Below, in pieces: positions 9,089 through 18,684 of a stretch of 64,000 bases of DNA (its first letter is position 1; the number at the start of each line of letters is the position of its first letter). The stretch comes from Actinosynnema pretiosum (GTDB lineage: Bacteria > Actinomycetota > Actinomycetes > Mycobacteriales > Pseudonocardiaceae), in assembly GCF_024171695.1 (NCBI RefSeq), contig NZ_JAMTCF010000017.1:62001-126000 (forward strand), written 5' to 3'. The translations under genes were made by a program, and so were the position numbers. The notes beneath the pieces were generated by a model, which worked only from the letters and a program-made list of their open reading frames with translations, did not search any database and was not told where the DNA came from.

Positions 9089-9127
9089 CCAACCCGCGCG
9101 AGGGCCCCGCAGGGCCCGTGAACGCCA

Positions 9128-9162
9128 GGAGGGGCACCCGCCACGAAGGCGGGTGCCCCTCC
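9128..9162. terminator. Bidirectional hairpin terminator
   Basis: A perfect 15-bp GC-rich stem (9128-9142 with 9148-9162) closes a 5-base ACGAA loop. It lies between the converging lipoprotein gene and the DUF6104-kgd unit, so it can stop transcription from both sides. There is no long T-run, as is usual for actinomycetes. Confidence 0.85.
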
Positions 9163-9189
9163 CGTCAAGCAGTCACAGCACCGGGAACG

Positions 9190-9372
9190 CTAGTCCTCCG
9201 GGTCGTCCTCGTCGTCGCGCGCCAGGTACGTCGCCAGCCGCTCGACCGCCGTCTCGAACTCCGGGTTCGCGTCCACGAACCCGCGCAGCTTGTCCGCCAG
9301 CCAGGCGAGGGAGACCTCTTCCTCGCCCCGCCTGGTCTCCAGCTCCTCGATGCCCCGGTCGGTGAAGTACAC
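9190..9372 (-). CDS. Small DUF6104-like protein
   Basis: This 60-residue acidic protein begins MYFTDRGIEELETRRG and ends in an Asp/Glu cluster (RDDEDDPED). It matches the small DUF6104 family found right after kgd in actinomycetes. The predicted structure is all-helical. The GTG start lies 6 bp after the kgd stop, so it is co-transcribed and possibly translationally coupled. The function is unknown; the tight linkage suggests a role linked to the 2-oxoglutarate enzyme complex, which is inference. Confidence 0.85.
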   Translation of the reverse strand: MYFTDRGIEELETRRGEEEVSLAWLADKLRGFVDANPEFETAVERLATYLARDDEDDPED

Positions 9373-9378
9373 GGCGGC

Positions 9379-12300
9379 CTACTCGAAGGCCTTCGTGATG
9401 ATCTCGCGCTGCTCGACCTCGTGCACCTTCGACGACCCGGCCGACGGGGCGGCCATGCGGCGGCGGGACACGCGGGTCAGGCGGTAGCGCTCCGGCAGCA
9501 GCTCCGGCAGGTGCAGGCCGTAGAACGTCCACGCGCCCTGGTTCGCGGGCTCCTCCTGGACCCAGCGCACGTCGGTCGCGTTCGGGTAGGCCTCCAGCGC
9601 CTCGTTCAGCTTCCGCTTCGGCACCGGGTACAGCTGCTCGACGCGCACGATCGCGGTGTCCTTCGCGCCCCGCTTCTCGCGCTCGGCCACCAGCTCGTAG
9701 TAGATCTTGCCGCTGCACAGCAGGACCTTGGTGACGGCCGAGTTGTCCTCGATCGCCACGTCGTCGATGACCGACTTGAAGCGCTCCTCGACGAAGTCCT
9801 CCACCGGGCTGACGGCGGCCTTCAGGCGCAGCATCGACTTGGGGGTGAACACCACCAGCGGCCGGTTCACGCCGTCGAGGGCGTGCCTGCGCAGCAGGTG
9901 GAAGTAGTTCGCGGGCGTGGACGGCACCGCGATCGTCATCGAGCCCTCCGCGCACAGCTGGAGGAACCGCTCGATGCGCCCCGACGTGTGGTCGGGACCC
10001 TGGCCCTCGTGGCCGTGCGGCAGCAGCAGCACGACGTCCGAGACCTGGCCCCACTTCGCCTCACCGGACGAGATGAACTCGTCGATGATCGGCTGCGCGC
10101 CGTTGACGAAGTCGCCGAACTGCGCCTCCCACAGCACCAGCGCGTCCGGGTTCGCCACCGAGTAGCCGTACTCGAAGCCGAGCGCCGCGAACTCCGACAG
10201 CACCGAGTCGTACACCATGAACTTGCCCTGGTCGTCGGCCAGGTTCTGGATCGGGGTGTACTCCTGACCGGTCTTGCGGTCGATCAGGGTGGCGTGCCGC
10301 TGGGTGAACGTGCCGCGCCGCGAGTCCTGCCCGGCGAGGCGGACCGTGCGGCCCTCGTGCACCAGCGAGCCGAACGCCAGCAGCTCCGCGTACGCCCAGT
10401 CGATGCCGCCCTCGCGGGCCATCTTGGCGCGCCGCTCCAGCACCGGCTTGACGCGCGGGTGCGGGGTGAAGCCCTCCGGCAGCTCCACGTGCGCGTCCGC
10501 GATGCGCTCCAGCACCTCGCGCGGCACCCCGGTCGGCAGCTTCGCCGGGACCTGCTGCTCCTCCTCCACCGAGGGGGACGCCTTGATCGGGTGCTTCTCC
10601 AGCTCGCGCACCTCGTTGAAGACGTGCTCCAGCTGCGAGGAGAAGTCCTGGAGGGCCTTCTCGGCCTCCTCCACGGAGATGTCGCCGCGACCGATCAGCG
10701 CCTCGGTGTAGGTCTTGCGCACCGAGCGCTTGGTGTCGATCACGTCGTACATCGCGGGCTGCGTCATCGACGGGTCGTCGCCCTCGTTGTGCCCGCGACG
10801 GCGGTAGCACACCATGTCGATGACGACGTCCTTGTTGAACGCCTGGCGGTAGTCGACCGCCAGCTTCGCCACCCAGTAGCAGGCCTCGGGGTCGTCGCCG
10901 TTCACGTGGAACACCGGCGCGCCGATCATCTTCGCGACGTCCGTCGAGTACTTCGACGAGCGCGAGTTCTCCGGCGCGGTGGTGAAGCCGACCTGGTTGT
11001 TGACGATCACGTGGACCGTGCCGCCGGTGCGGTAGCCGCGCACGAGCGCCAGGTTCAGCGTCTCGGCGACCACGCCCTGACCGGCGAACGCCGCGTCGCC
11101 GTGCATGGCGACGGGCAGCACCGGGAAGCTCTCGCCGCCCATGTCCAGGATGTCCTGCTTGGCGCGGACGATGCCCTCCAGCACCGGGTCCACGGCCTCC
11201 AGGTGCGACGGGTTCGCGGTCAGCGACACCTTCGTCTCGCCGTCGCCGAACATCCGGAAGTACTTGCCCTCGGCGCCCAGGTGGTACTTGACGTCGCCGG
11301 AGCCGTGCGCCTGGCCGGGGTCGAGGTTGCCCTCGAACTCGCGGAAGATCTGCGAGATCGGCTTGCCCACGATGTTGGCCAGGACGTTCAGGCGACCGCG
11401 GTGCGGCATCCCGATGACGACCTCGTCCAGCTCGTGCTCGGCGGCCTTGTCCAGCACCGCGTCGAGCAGCGGGATGACGGTCTCGCCGCCCTCCAGCGAG
11501 AAGCGCTTCTGGCCGACGTACTTGGTCTGCAGGAAGGTCTCGAACGCCTCGGCGGCGTTGAGCTTCGACAGGATGTACTTCTGCACGGTGGCCGGGGGCT
11601 TCTCGTGCGGGACCTCGACGCGCTCCTGGATCCAGAGGCGCTCCTCCGGGTCGAGGATGTGCATGTACTCCACGCCGACGGTGCGGCAGTAGGAGTTGCG
11701 CAGCACGCCCAGGATGTCGCGCAGGCGCATCCGCTCCTTGCCCGCGAACCCGCCGACCGGGAACTCCCGGTCCAGGTCCCACAGGGTCAGGCCGTGCGAC
11801 AGGACGTCGAGGTCCTGGTGCTTGCGCTGGCGGTAGTTCAGCGGGTCCGTGTCGGCCATCAGGTGGCCGCGCGTGCGGTACGCGTCGATCAGCTCGATGA
11901 CGCGGGCGGTCTTGTCGACCGCGCCCTCGGGGATGTCGGCGACCCAGCGGATCGGCTCGTACGGCAGGCGCAGCGACGTGAAGACGTCGTCGTAGAAGCC
12001 GTCCTCGCCCAGCAGGAGCTGGTGGACGCGCTTGAGGAACTCGCCCGACTCCGCGCCCTGGATGATGCGGTGGTCGTACGTGGAGGTCAGCGTGATGATC
12101 TTGCTGACGCCCATGTCGGTCAGGGCCTGCTCGCTGGTGCCCTGGAAGTGCGCGGGGTACTCCATCGCGCCGACGCCGACGATCGTGCCCTGGCCCGCCG
12201 TCAGGCGCGGAACCGAGTGGTTCGTGCCGATCGTGCCGGGGTTGGTCAGCGAGATCGTGGTGCCGGAGAAGTCCTCGGCGGTCAGCGCGCCGCCTCGGGC

Positions 12301-13107
12301 CTTGCGGATCAGGTCCTCGTAGGCCTGCCAGAACTGCGTGAACGTCATGTTCTCGCAGCCCTTGACCGAGGCGACGACCAGCGTGCGGTTGCCGTCCTTG
12401 CCGGGCAGGTCGATCGCGAGGCCGAAGTTCACGTGCTCCGGCGTGACCACGTGCGGCTTGTTGTTGATCTCGGCGTAGTGCCGGTTCATGTTCGGGAACG
12501 CCTGGAGCGCCCTGACCACCGCGTAGCCGATCAGGTGCGTGAAGGAGACCTTCCCGCCCCGCGTGCGCTTGAGGTGGTTGTTGATCACGATCCGGTTGTC
12601 GGCCAGCAGCTTCGCCGGGACGGCGCGCACGCTGGTCGCCGTCGGAACCGTCAGCGACAGCTCCATGTTCTTGGCGATCGCCGCCGCCGCGCCGCGCAGC
12701 TGCTTCTGCTCGGGCCCCTTCGCCTGCTGCACCGGCGCGGCCTTGGCGGCCTGCGCGGGAGCGGGCTTGGTCGCCGGGGCGGCAGCGGGCTTGGCGGGCG
12801 CCGCGGCCTTCGGCTTCGGGGCGCTCGACGGCGCGGGTGCGGTGGGCGTCGTGGCGGCGGGCGCGGTGCTCGCGGCCTGCTTGGCCGCCGCGGGCGCGCC
12901 CGACGACGCGGCCTTCCCGGTGTCAGCCTGGGTGGCCGCCGTGGGGGCGGCGGTCGTGGTGGACCCGTTGCGCTGCGTCGACTTGTAGTCGGCGAAGAAG
13001 TCGTGCCACGCGGGGTCTACCGACGACGGATCGGCGAGGAACTGCTCGTACATCTCCTCGACCAACCACTCGTTGGGGCCGAACTGTGAAGCAGGACTGC
13101 TGGACAC
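9379..13107 (-). CDS. kgd: Multifunctional 2-oxoglutarate metabolism enzyme (E1o/E2o-like, Kgd)
   Basis: This 1242-residue actinobacterial enzyme joins an E2o-type succinyltransferase catalytic domain to a ThDP-dependent 2-oxoglutarate dehydrogenase E1 domain. It carries the decarboxylase, dehydrogenase E1 and 2-hydroxy-3-oxoadipate synthase activities known for mycobacterial Kgd. An N-terminal PNEWLVEEMYEQF block, typical of the family, is followed by an Ala/Pro/Lys-rich linker (about 45-125). The E2o-like domain ends with DHRIIQGAESGEF. The E1 part shows MPHRGRLNVLANI and the ThDP motif GHNEGDDPS. As in relatives, no lipoyl domain is present. The GTG start at 13107 is the expected one. It is usually controlled by GarA; no GarA gene is seen here. 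Confidence 0.97.
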   Translation of the reverse strand: MSSSPASQFGPNEWLVEEMYEQFLADPSSVDPAWHDFFADYKSTQRNGSTTTAAPTAATQADTGKAASSGAPAAAKQAASTAPAATTPTAPAPSSAPKPKAAAPAKPAAAPATKPAPAQAAKAAPVQQAKGPEQKQLRGAAAAIAKNMELSLTVPTATSVRAVPAKLLADNRIVINNHLKRTRGGKVSFTHLIGYAVVRALQAFPNMNRHYAEINNKPHVVTPEHVNFGLAIDLPGKDGNRTLVVASVKGCENMTFTQFWQAYEDLIRKARGGALTAEDFSGTTISLTNPGTIGTNHSVPRLTAGQGTIVGVGAMEYPAHFQGTSEQALTDMGVSKIITLTSTYDHRIIQGAESGEFLKRVHQLLLGEDGFYDDVFTSLRLPYEPIRWVADIPEGAVDKTARVIELIDAYRTRGHLMADTDPLNYRQRKHQDLDVLSHGLTLWDLDREFPVGGFAGKERMRLRDILGVLRNSYCRTVGVEYMHILDPEERLWIQERVEVPHEKPPATVQKYILSKLNAAEAFETFLQTKYVGQKRFSLEGGETVIPLLDAVLDKAAEHELDEVVIGMPHRGRLNVLANIVGKPISQIFREFEGNLDPGQAHGSGDVKYHLGAEGKYFRMFGDGETKVSLTANPSHLEAVDPVLEGIVRAKQDILDMGGESFPVLPVAMHGDAAFAGQGVVAETLNLALVRGYRTGGTVHVIVNNQVGFTTAPENSRSSKYSTDVAKMIGAPVFHVNGDDPEACYWVAKLAVDYRQAFNKDVVIDMVCYRRRGHNEGDDPSMTQPAMYDVIDTKRSVRKTYTEALIGRGDISVEEAEKALQDFSSQLEHVFNEVRELEKHPIKASPSVEEEQQVPAKLPTGVPREVLERIADAHVELPEGFTPHPRVKPVLERRAKMAREGGIDWAYAELLAFGSLVHEGRTVRLAGQDSRRGTFTQRHATLIDRKTGQEYTPIQNLADDQGKFMVYDSVLSEFAALGFEYGYSVANPDALVLWEAQFGDFVNGAQPIIDEFISSGEAKWGQVSDVVLLLPHGHEGQGPDHTSGRIERFLQLCAEGSMTIAVPSTPANYFHLLRRHALDGVNRPLVVFTPKSMLRLKAAVSPVEDFVEERFKSVIDDVAIEDNSAVTKVLLCSGKIYYELVAEREKRGAKDTAIVRVEQLYPVPKRKLNEALEAYPNATDVRWVQEEPANQGAWTFYGLHLPELLPERYRLTRVSRRRMAAPSAGSSKVHEVEQREIITKAFE

Positions 13108-13267
13108 GGCTGGCGCTCGCCTCTATCCATCTCGCTCTTGGTGGTGACTCACTCATGGGTCAGGCTAGTCCCCCGTCTGGTGCAGTTCCCACACAGGAGG
13201 GGACGTGCAAGGAGTGCTCGGTCACAGGATCGATCAGGATCGTCTCCGCGTTGCGGCTCTTGAGCAA

Positions 13268-13295
13268 CCCTTGACGTGACTCGTCGGGCTTTTTT
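13268..13295 (+). terminator. Orphan intrinsic terminator with T6
   Basis: CCC-TT-GACG, loop TGACT, CGTC-GGG and then CTTTTTT (13290-13295) reads as a plus-strand intrinsic terminator. A run of six T is rare at this GC content. No plus-strand gene ends here; kgd begins on the other strand at 13107. It may end a short non-coding transcript from the kgd promoter region. Confidence 0.55.
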
Positions 13296-14257
13296 GGGGC
13301 TCGGGTCCCCAGTGGTGCGCTGAGCTGCGGTGTTGCGCTGGGCGCATCGTGCGGTCGGGGTCGGTTCGGGGCAGGTCGGGGGCGGTCGCCCGACTCCCAG
13401 TAGAGCGCAGGCGGCGCGTCGCGTGGGGCGGGAAACCGACCAACCTCAACCGGCCGGGTGGACTAGTTGATCCGTGTGGGTGCCCGTTTTGGGGCGGGGT
13501 GAAGCGCGCGGGAGCCGATCGGTTCGGGTGGGTGGTGGGGTTCCTGCTTTCGGGGGGATGGGACTTGGTCCTGGTGACGGAACGTGTTGGGGCACTTGGC
13601 GAAGTGCCCCGCTGATCGGCCGTCCCCTGGGTGGTGAGGTGGTGGTGGGCGGTGGAGGGCTTCGGGCGTCCGGAGTCGTGTGGGTAGGGGTTCGGGAGGC
13701 CCCGGTGATCGTGCGGACGGTGGGGCGCGGTTGCTGCGGGGGAGGGGTTCGCGCTGCTCGAAGCGCACGTCACAGCGCTGCGCCCGGCCGAAGCGCACGT
13801 CACAGCGACACGCCCGGAGGTTCGGGGGTGTGAGGTGGGCGTGTGCGCCGCGGCGGGTGGAATCGGGGGGAGGGTGTTTGTTGACTGTCTACAAAACGTG
13901 CGTTCGGGGAAGACGGGCGTGCCGGGGCGGGAGCGCTCCGGCACACCCCGTCGCGGGGGTGGGTGACGTGGCGTCACGGGTGGGCGGGGTGGGGGAGGTC
14001 GGGAGGGGCGACCGTAACGGTGTCCTGCAACGGGGGTGGGGACGGCGGGCCGGGAGCCGGTAGGCGGGCCGGAGCGGCGGGCCGCGTCGGTGGGCCGGGG
14101 TGGCGGCCTGAGATGGCCTGCCGGGCGTTTCGGCCCCGGCAAGCGCGCCCACGCACACCCACCCATGCGCGCTGGTCCACGTCCACGTCCACGAACGCTG
14201 GCGCCCGCGCCCTATCTGCGTTCGTGCGGTGAACCGCGCTCGTCGTCCGGTTGGCGG
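13296..14257. other. Gene-poor stretch with a short tandem repeat
   Basis: No frame in these 960 bases looks coding: all open frames give Pro/Arg/Gly-rich translations without domains, on both strands. The clear structure is a pair of identical 19-base units, CGAAGCGCACGTCACAGCG, at 13759-13777 and 13789-13807, repeated with a 30-bp period. An AT-rich patch with TTGACT lies at 13881-13886 but has no good -10 box. Nothing else is recognised. Confidence 0.5.
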
Positions 14258-17200
14258 TCAGGCCCCGTGGGCATCACCCGCTCTGGCGGTCGCACCCTCG
14301 CCGACCGCATCCCGCGCAGCCCCGTCCTGGCCCTCGCCATCCGCGTCTTCGCGACCCGCGCCCTCACCGCTCATGCCCTCCGGCGCGCCGTGCGCCCACA
14401 GGCGCGCGTACTGCCCGCCCAGCGCCAGCAGCTCCGCGTGCGTCCCCTCCTCGGCCACCCGCCCGCCCGACAGGACCACGATGCGGTCCGCCCGCGCCGC
14501 CGTCGCGAGGCGGTGGGCCACCACGAACGTCGTCCGGCTGCCCGACAGGTGGTCGCTCGCCGCCAGCACCGCCGACTCGGTCGCCGGGTCCAGCGCGGCC
14601 GTCGCCTCGTCCAGCAGCAGCACGTCCGGGCGCACCAGCTCGGCCCGCGCCAGCGCCACCAGCTGCCGCTGCCCGGCCGACAACCCCTGCCCGCGCTCGC
14701 CCACCTGCTGCCTGAACCCGTCGGGCAGGGCCGCGACCACCGGCAGCGCCCCCACCGCCCGCACCGCGCCCTCGACCTCGGCGGGCGTCGCGGTCGGCCT
14801 GCCGTACGCGACGTTCTCCGCCACGTCCCCGCCGAACAGGTGCGCCTCCTGCGGCACCACGCCGAGCCGCCGTCGGAACGCGCCCAGGTCGTACTCGCGC
14901 ACGTCCATGCCGTCCACCAGCACCTGCCCGCCGGTCACGTCGTAGAACCGCGCCACCAGCTTCACCAGCGTCGACTTGCCCGCCCCGGTCTCCCCGACCA
15001 GCGCCACCGTCTCGCCCGCCCGCACCCGCAGCGACACCCCGTCCAGCGCGGGCTCCTCCGCCCCCGCGTACCGGAACACCACGTCCCGCAGCTCCACCTC
15101 GCCGCGCAACCGCTCCACCGGAGCCGGGTCGGCGGCGGGCGGCACGGTGGTCGGGGTGCGCAGCAGGTCGCCGATCCGCGTCAGGCCGACCCGCGCCTGC
15201 TGGTAGCCGTCGAACACCCCGGACAGCTGGAACAGCGGCGAGAAGAACAGCCCCAGGTACAGCACGAACGCCAGCAGCACGCCCGGCGACAGGCTCCCGT
15301 CCGCCACCCGGTGCGCGCCCACCACCAGCACCGCCGCCTGCGCCACCCCGGACAGCAGCGCCAGGAACGGGAAGTACGTGGCGATGTACCGCTGCGCCCT
15401 GATCCTGGCCCGCCGGTACGCGTCGCTGCGCGCGGCGAACGCCTCCGCCGACCGCTCCTCCCGCGTGTACGCCTGCGCGACCCGCAGCCCCGACACGTTC
15501 TCCTGCAGGTCCGCGTTCACCGCGCTGACCCGCTCCCGCGCCTCCGCGTACGCCCGCGACGACACCCGCTGGAACAGCACCGTCGCCACCGCCAGCACCG
15601 GCAGCACGGACAGCGCCACCAGCGCCAACCCCGGATCGGTCACCACCAGCGCCACCGCGATGCCGCCCACGGTCAGCACGCTGATCACGAACGTGGTCAA
15701 CCCGGTCTGCAGGAAGCTCGACAGCGCGTCCACGTCGGTGGTCATCCTGGTCATGATCCGACCGGCCATCTCGCGCTCGTAGTAGTCGAGCCCGAGCCGC
15801 TGCAGGTGCGCGTAGCTGCGCACCCGCAGCAGGTACAGCAGCCGCTCGCCGACCCGGGCGGTCAGCACCGTGCCGATCCGCGTCGAGAACCAGCCCACCG
15901 CGACCAGCAGCAGCCCGACCAGCGACACCACCCACAGCGCCCCCTGCTCACCGCCGCCGACACCTCGGTCGACGCCGATCCGCACCAGGTTCGGCAGCGC
16001 GATCGCGAGCGCGGTGTCCACCAGCAGCAGCGCGCCGACGGCCACCATCGACCAGCGCACCGGGCGCAGCAGCCTGAGCAGCCGGAACCCCGGATCGGGC
16101 GCGCTCGGGTCCTCGCCCGGCAACCGGGGCTCCTCGGTGGCGGGCGGCAACGACCGCACCCGCTCCACCAGCTCCGGGGTCGGCGGCGCGCCACCGGCCA
16201 GCGCCGACGGGCCGGGCCCGCGCCTGCCACCGGACGGCGCGGCGACGGACCGGTTCTCCGCGCGCAGCACCAGCTCGTCGTCGGCCACCTCGGGCCACAG
16301 CGCGGGCGTCACCCCGGACGCCCCGACCACCTCGGCCGGGGCGGAAGGCGGAGTGGACGGCGGAGTGGACGGCGCTGCGGACAGCGGAGCAGGTGACGCG
16401 CCGGATGGCGTGGTGGACGACGAGGTGGGCGCGGACGCCCGCTCCGAGACCGGAGCGGTGGCCGCTTCCGCAGACCGCTCGCCCTCGCCGACCGGCTGCT
16501 CGCCCTCGCTGACCGGCCGCATGGCCGCGCCGGGCCGCTCGCCCTCGCCGATCGGCCGCGCGGGCGCGCCGGACCGCTCGACGGCGCGACCGGCCGCGTC
16601 CTGGGACCGGCTCGCGGCGGCTCCGCTGTGCTCGGCCGGGTCCGCGCCCGGCCAGGGCGCGCTCACCCCGCCGTTCCGCCCCGCCGCGCTCAAAGCCCGG
16701 TCGGCCCCGCCCGCGCCGTTCACGCCGTTCCGGCCCGCCATTGAACCGGCTGCCCCTGGAGCGGCGGTTCCAGCACCGGCCTCCGCCGATCCGACTCCCG
16801 CCGACCCAGCCGCCACCCCCGCAACCCGCTCGATCGCCTCACCCGGCCCCGCCAGCAGCTCCCGGTACAGCTCGCAGCGCCCCCACAGCTCCGCGTGCGT
16901 CCCCACGTCCACCACGCGCCCCGCGTCCAGCACCGCGATCCGGTCCGCCAGCGCCAGCGACGACCTCCGGTGCGCCACCAGCAGCGTCGTCCGCGTCGCC
17001 GTCACCGACGCCAGCGTCCGGTGGATCGCCGCCTCGGTCGCCGTGTCCACCGCCGACGTCGCGTCGTCCAGCACCAGCACCCTCGGGTCCGACAGCAGCG
17101 CCCGCGCCAGCGCCACCCGCTGCCGCTGCCCGCCCGACAGCGTCAGCCCGCGCTCCCCGACCACCGCCCCGTACCCGCCGGGCAGCGCCGAGATGAACCC

Positions 17201-18559
17201 GTGCGCCTCCGCCGCCCGCGCCGCCGCCTCGACCTCCGCGTCGGTGGCGTCCGGCCGCCCGTACGCGATGTTCGCCCGCACCGTGTCCGAGAACAGGAAC
17301 GCCTCCTCGAACACCACCCCCACGGTCGTCCGCAGCGACCCCAGCCGCAGCCCGCGCACGTCGACCCCGCCGACCGACACCGATCCCTCGTGCACGTCGT
17401 AGAACCGGGGCAGCAGCAGCGACACCGTCGACTTGCCCGACCCGGCCGTGCCGACCAGCGCCAGCGTCTCGCCCGGCGCGACCTCCAGCGACACCCCGGA
17501 CAGCACCGGCTCGCTGCGCGCGTACCCGAACACCACCCCGTCCAGCCGCACCCCGACCGGCCCGTCCGGCACGTCCACCGCGTCCGGCGCGTCCACCACG
17601 GCGGGCTGCGAGTCGACCAGCTCGTACACCCGCTCCACGCCCGCCCGCGCCAGCTGCGCGGTCACCATCAGGCTCGCCAGCAGCCGCGTCGGCCCGATCA
17701 GCGCGGCCACGTAGCTCGCGAACGCCAGGAACGTCCCCAGCGACACCTCGCCGCGCAGCGCCAGCCACCCGCCCGCCGCCAGCACCGCCACCTGGCCCGC
17801 GTACGGCAGCGCGTTCAGCGTCGCCGTCGGCCGCGCCGTCAGCCGCGCCGCCCGCATCCGCTCCGCGAACAGCACCCGCGCCCGCCGCTCCAGCGCCGCG
17901 ACCTCCCGCGACTCCTGCCCGAAGCCCTTGACCACGCGCACCCCGGTCACGGTCTCCTCGACCTGCTGCGCCACGTCCGCCGCCCGCTGCTGCGCCGACC
18001 AGGTCGCCGGGAACAGGGTCAGCCTGGTCCGCGCGGCCACCACCCCCACGGCGGGCACGATCACCAGCGCGATCAGGGTCAGCGCGGGCGAGAGCCAGCA
18101 CATCGCCACCAGCGAGGCCAGCGCGAACGCGACCGTGCCGAACGCCAGCGGCGTCATCGACAGCAGGCTCTGCACCAGCTGCAGGTCGGTGATCGACCGC
18201 GACACCACCTGCCCGGTCCGCAGCACGTCCTGCTTCTGCCCGTCCAGCCGCTGCACCGACGAGAACACCGCCTGCCGCAGGTCGTGCTGCACGTCCACGG
18301 CCAGCCGCCCGCCCAGGTACCGCCGGACGAACGCCGTGCCGAACGTCAGCAGCTCCACCCCGACCAGCACCGAGGCCAGCAGCGCGAGCCGGTCGGTCCG
18401 CCCGGCCACCGCGTCGTCCACCGCGACCTTCAGCAGCAGCGGCCCGGCCGCCTGCAGACCCACGCCGACCACGGCGGCCAGCACCGACCACACCACGAGG
18501 GAGCGGTGCTGCCAGCACGCCGAGGCGAGTCTGCGGATCCAACCGGGGGAGTTCGTCAC
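14258..18559 (-). CDS. Single-chain double ABC exporter (TMD-NBD-TMD-NBD)
   Basis: This protein of about 1433 residues contains two complete half-exporters, like the mycobacterial multidrug exporter Rv0194. TMD1 covers about 25-310, NBD1 330-570, TMD2 840-1140 and NBD2 1160-1400. NBD1 has Walker A GTAGSGKST, signature LSGGQ, but Walker B LVLDDATS with Asp replacing the catalytic Glu. NBD2 has Walker A GETGAGKST, signature LSAGQ and an intact LLLDEATA. So one ATP site should be degenerate, as in heterodimeric exporters. An Ala/Gly/Pro/Ser/Glu-rich linker (about 580-825) is unusually long and holds near-repeats of GEGERPGAA. GTG 18559 is chosen because TAGTGT lies exactly 7 bases upstream (leaderless); GTG 18568 is in frame. 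Confidence 0.92.
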   Translation of the reverse strand: MTNSPGWIRRLASACWQHRSLVVWSVLAAVVGVGLQAAGPLLLKVAVDDAVAGRTDRLALLASVLVGVELLTFGTAFVRRYLGGRLAVDVQHDLRQAVFSSVQRLDGQKQDVLRTGQVVSRSITDLQLVQSLLSMTPLAFGTVAFALASLVAMCWLSPALTLIALVIVPAVGVVAARTRLTLFPATWSAQQRAADVAQQVEETVTGVRVVKGFGQESREVAALERRARVLFAERMRAARLTARPTATLNALPYAGQVAVLAAGGWLALRGEVSLGTFLAFASYVAALIGPTRLLASLMVTAQLARAGVERVYELVDSQPAVVDAPDAVDVPDGPVGVRLDGVVFGYARSEPVLSGVSLEVAPGETLALVGTAGSGKSTVSLLLPRFYDVHEGSVSVGGVDVRGLRLGSLRTTVGVVFEEAFLFSDTVRANIAYGRPDATDAEVEAAARAAEAHGFISALPGGYGAVVGERGLTLSGGQRQRVALARALLSDPRVLVLDDATSAVDTATEAAIHRTLASVTATRTTLLVAHRRSSLALADRIAVLDAGRVVDVGTHAELWGRCELYRELLAGPGEAIERVAGVAAGSAGVGSAEAGAGTAAPGAAGSMAGRNGVNGAGGADRALSAAGRNGGVSAPWPGADPAEHSGAAASRSQDAAGRAVERSGAPARPIGEGERPGAAMRPVSEGEQPVGEGERSAEAATAPVSERASAPTSSSTTPSGASPAPLSAAPSTPPSTPPSAPAEVVGASGVTPALWPEVADDELVLRAENRSVAAPSGGRRGPGPSALAGGAPPTPELVERVRSLPPATEEPRLPGEDPSAPDPGFRLLRLLRPVRWSMVAVGALLLVDTALAIALPNLVRIGVDRGVGGGEQGALWVVSLVGLLLVAVGWFSTRIGTVLTARVGERLLYLLRVRSYAHLQRLGLDYYEREMAGRIMTRMTTDVDALSSFLQTGLTTFVISVLTVGGIAVALVVTDPGLALVALSVLPVLAVATVLFQRVSSRAYAEARERVSAVNADLQENVSGLRVAQAYTREERSAEAFAARSDAYRRARIRAQRYIATYFPFLALLSGVAQAAVLVVGAHRVADGSLSPGVLLAFVLYLGLFFSPLFQLSGVFDGYQQARVGLTRIGDLLRTPTTVPPAADPAPVERLRGEVELRDVVFRYAGAEEPALDGVSLRVRAGETVALVGETGAGKSTLVKLVARFYDVTGGQVLVDGMDVREYDLGAFRRRLGVVPQEAHLFGGDVAENVAYGRPTATPAEVEGAVRAVGALPVVAALPDGFRQQVGERGQGLSAGQRQLVALARAELVRPDVLLLDEATAALDPATESAVLAASDHLSGSRTTFVVAHRLATAARADRIVVLSGGRVAEEGTHAELLALGGQYARLWAHGAPEGMSGEGAGREDADGEGQDGAARDAVGEGATARAGDAHGA

Positions 18560-18572
18560 GATCTCCACACTA
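18560..18572 (-). promoter_or_regulatory. Leaderless -10 box of the ABC exporter
   Basis: On the minus strand TAGTGT (18572-18567) is followed by 7 bases and then GTG 18559. In actinomycetes a TANNNT box 6-8 bases before a start usually means that transcription begins at the start codon itself. This decides the start over GTG 18568. Confidence 0.5.
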
Positions 18573-18684
18573 GGTCGGGGCCCCGACAGATCGGCGGGCC
18601 GCTTCCCGCCACCGGAAGGCGACAGGGCCGCCTCCCGGAGGGAGACGGCCCTGAGCTGCGCGAACGCGGTGAAGCTTTACCCGA

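Noticed and set aside
8707..13089. 1460-codon plus-strand frame
   Set aside because: It is the antisense shadow of kgd; the minus frame has all family motifs.
13234..14166. Long minus-strand frame (310 codons) in the gene desert
   Set aside because: Its translation is Pro/Arg/Thr/Ser-rich with no domain, it has no ribosome site, and several other frames over the same DNA are equally open, which is common at this GC content.
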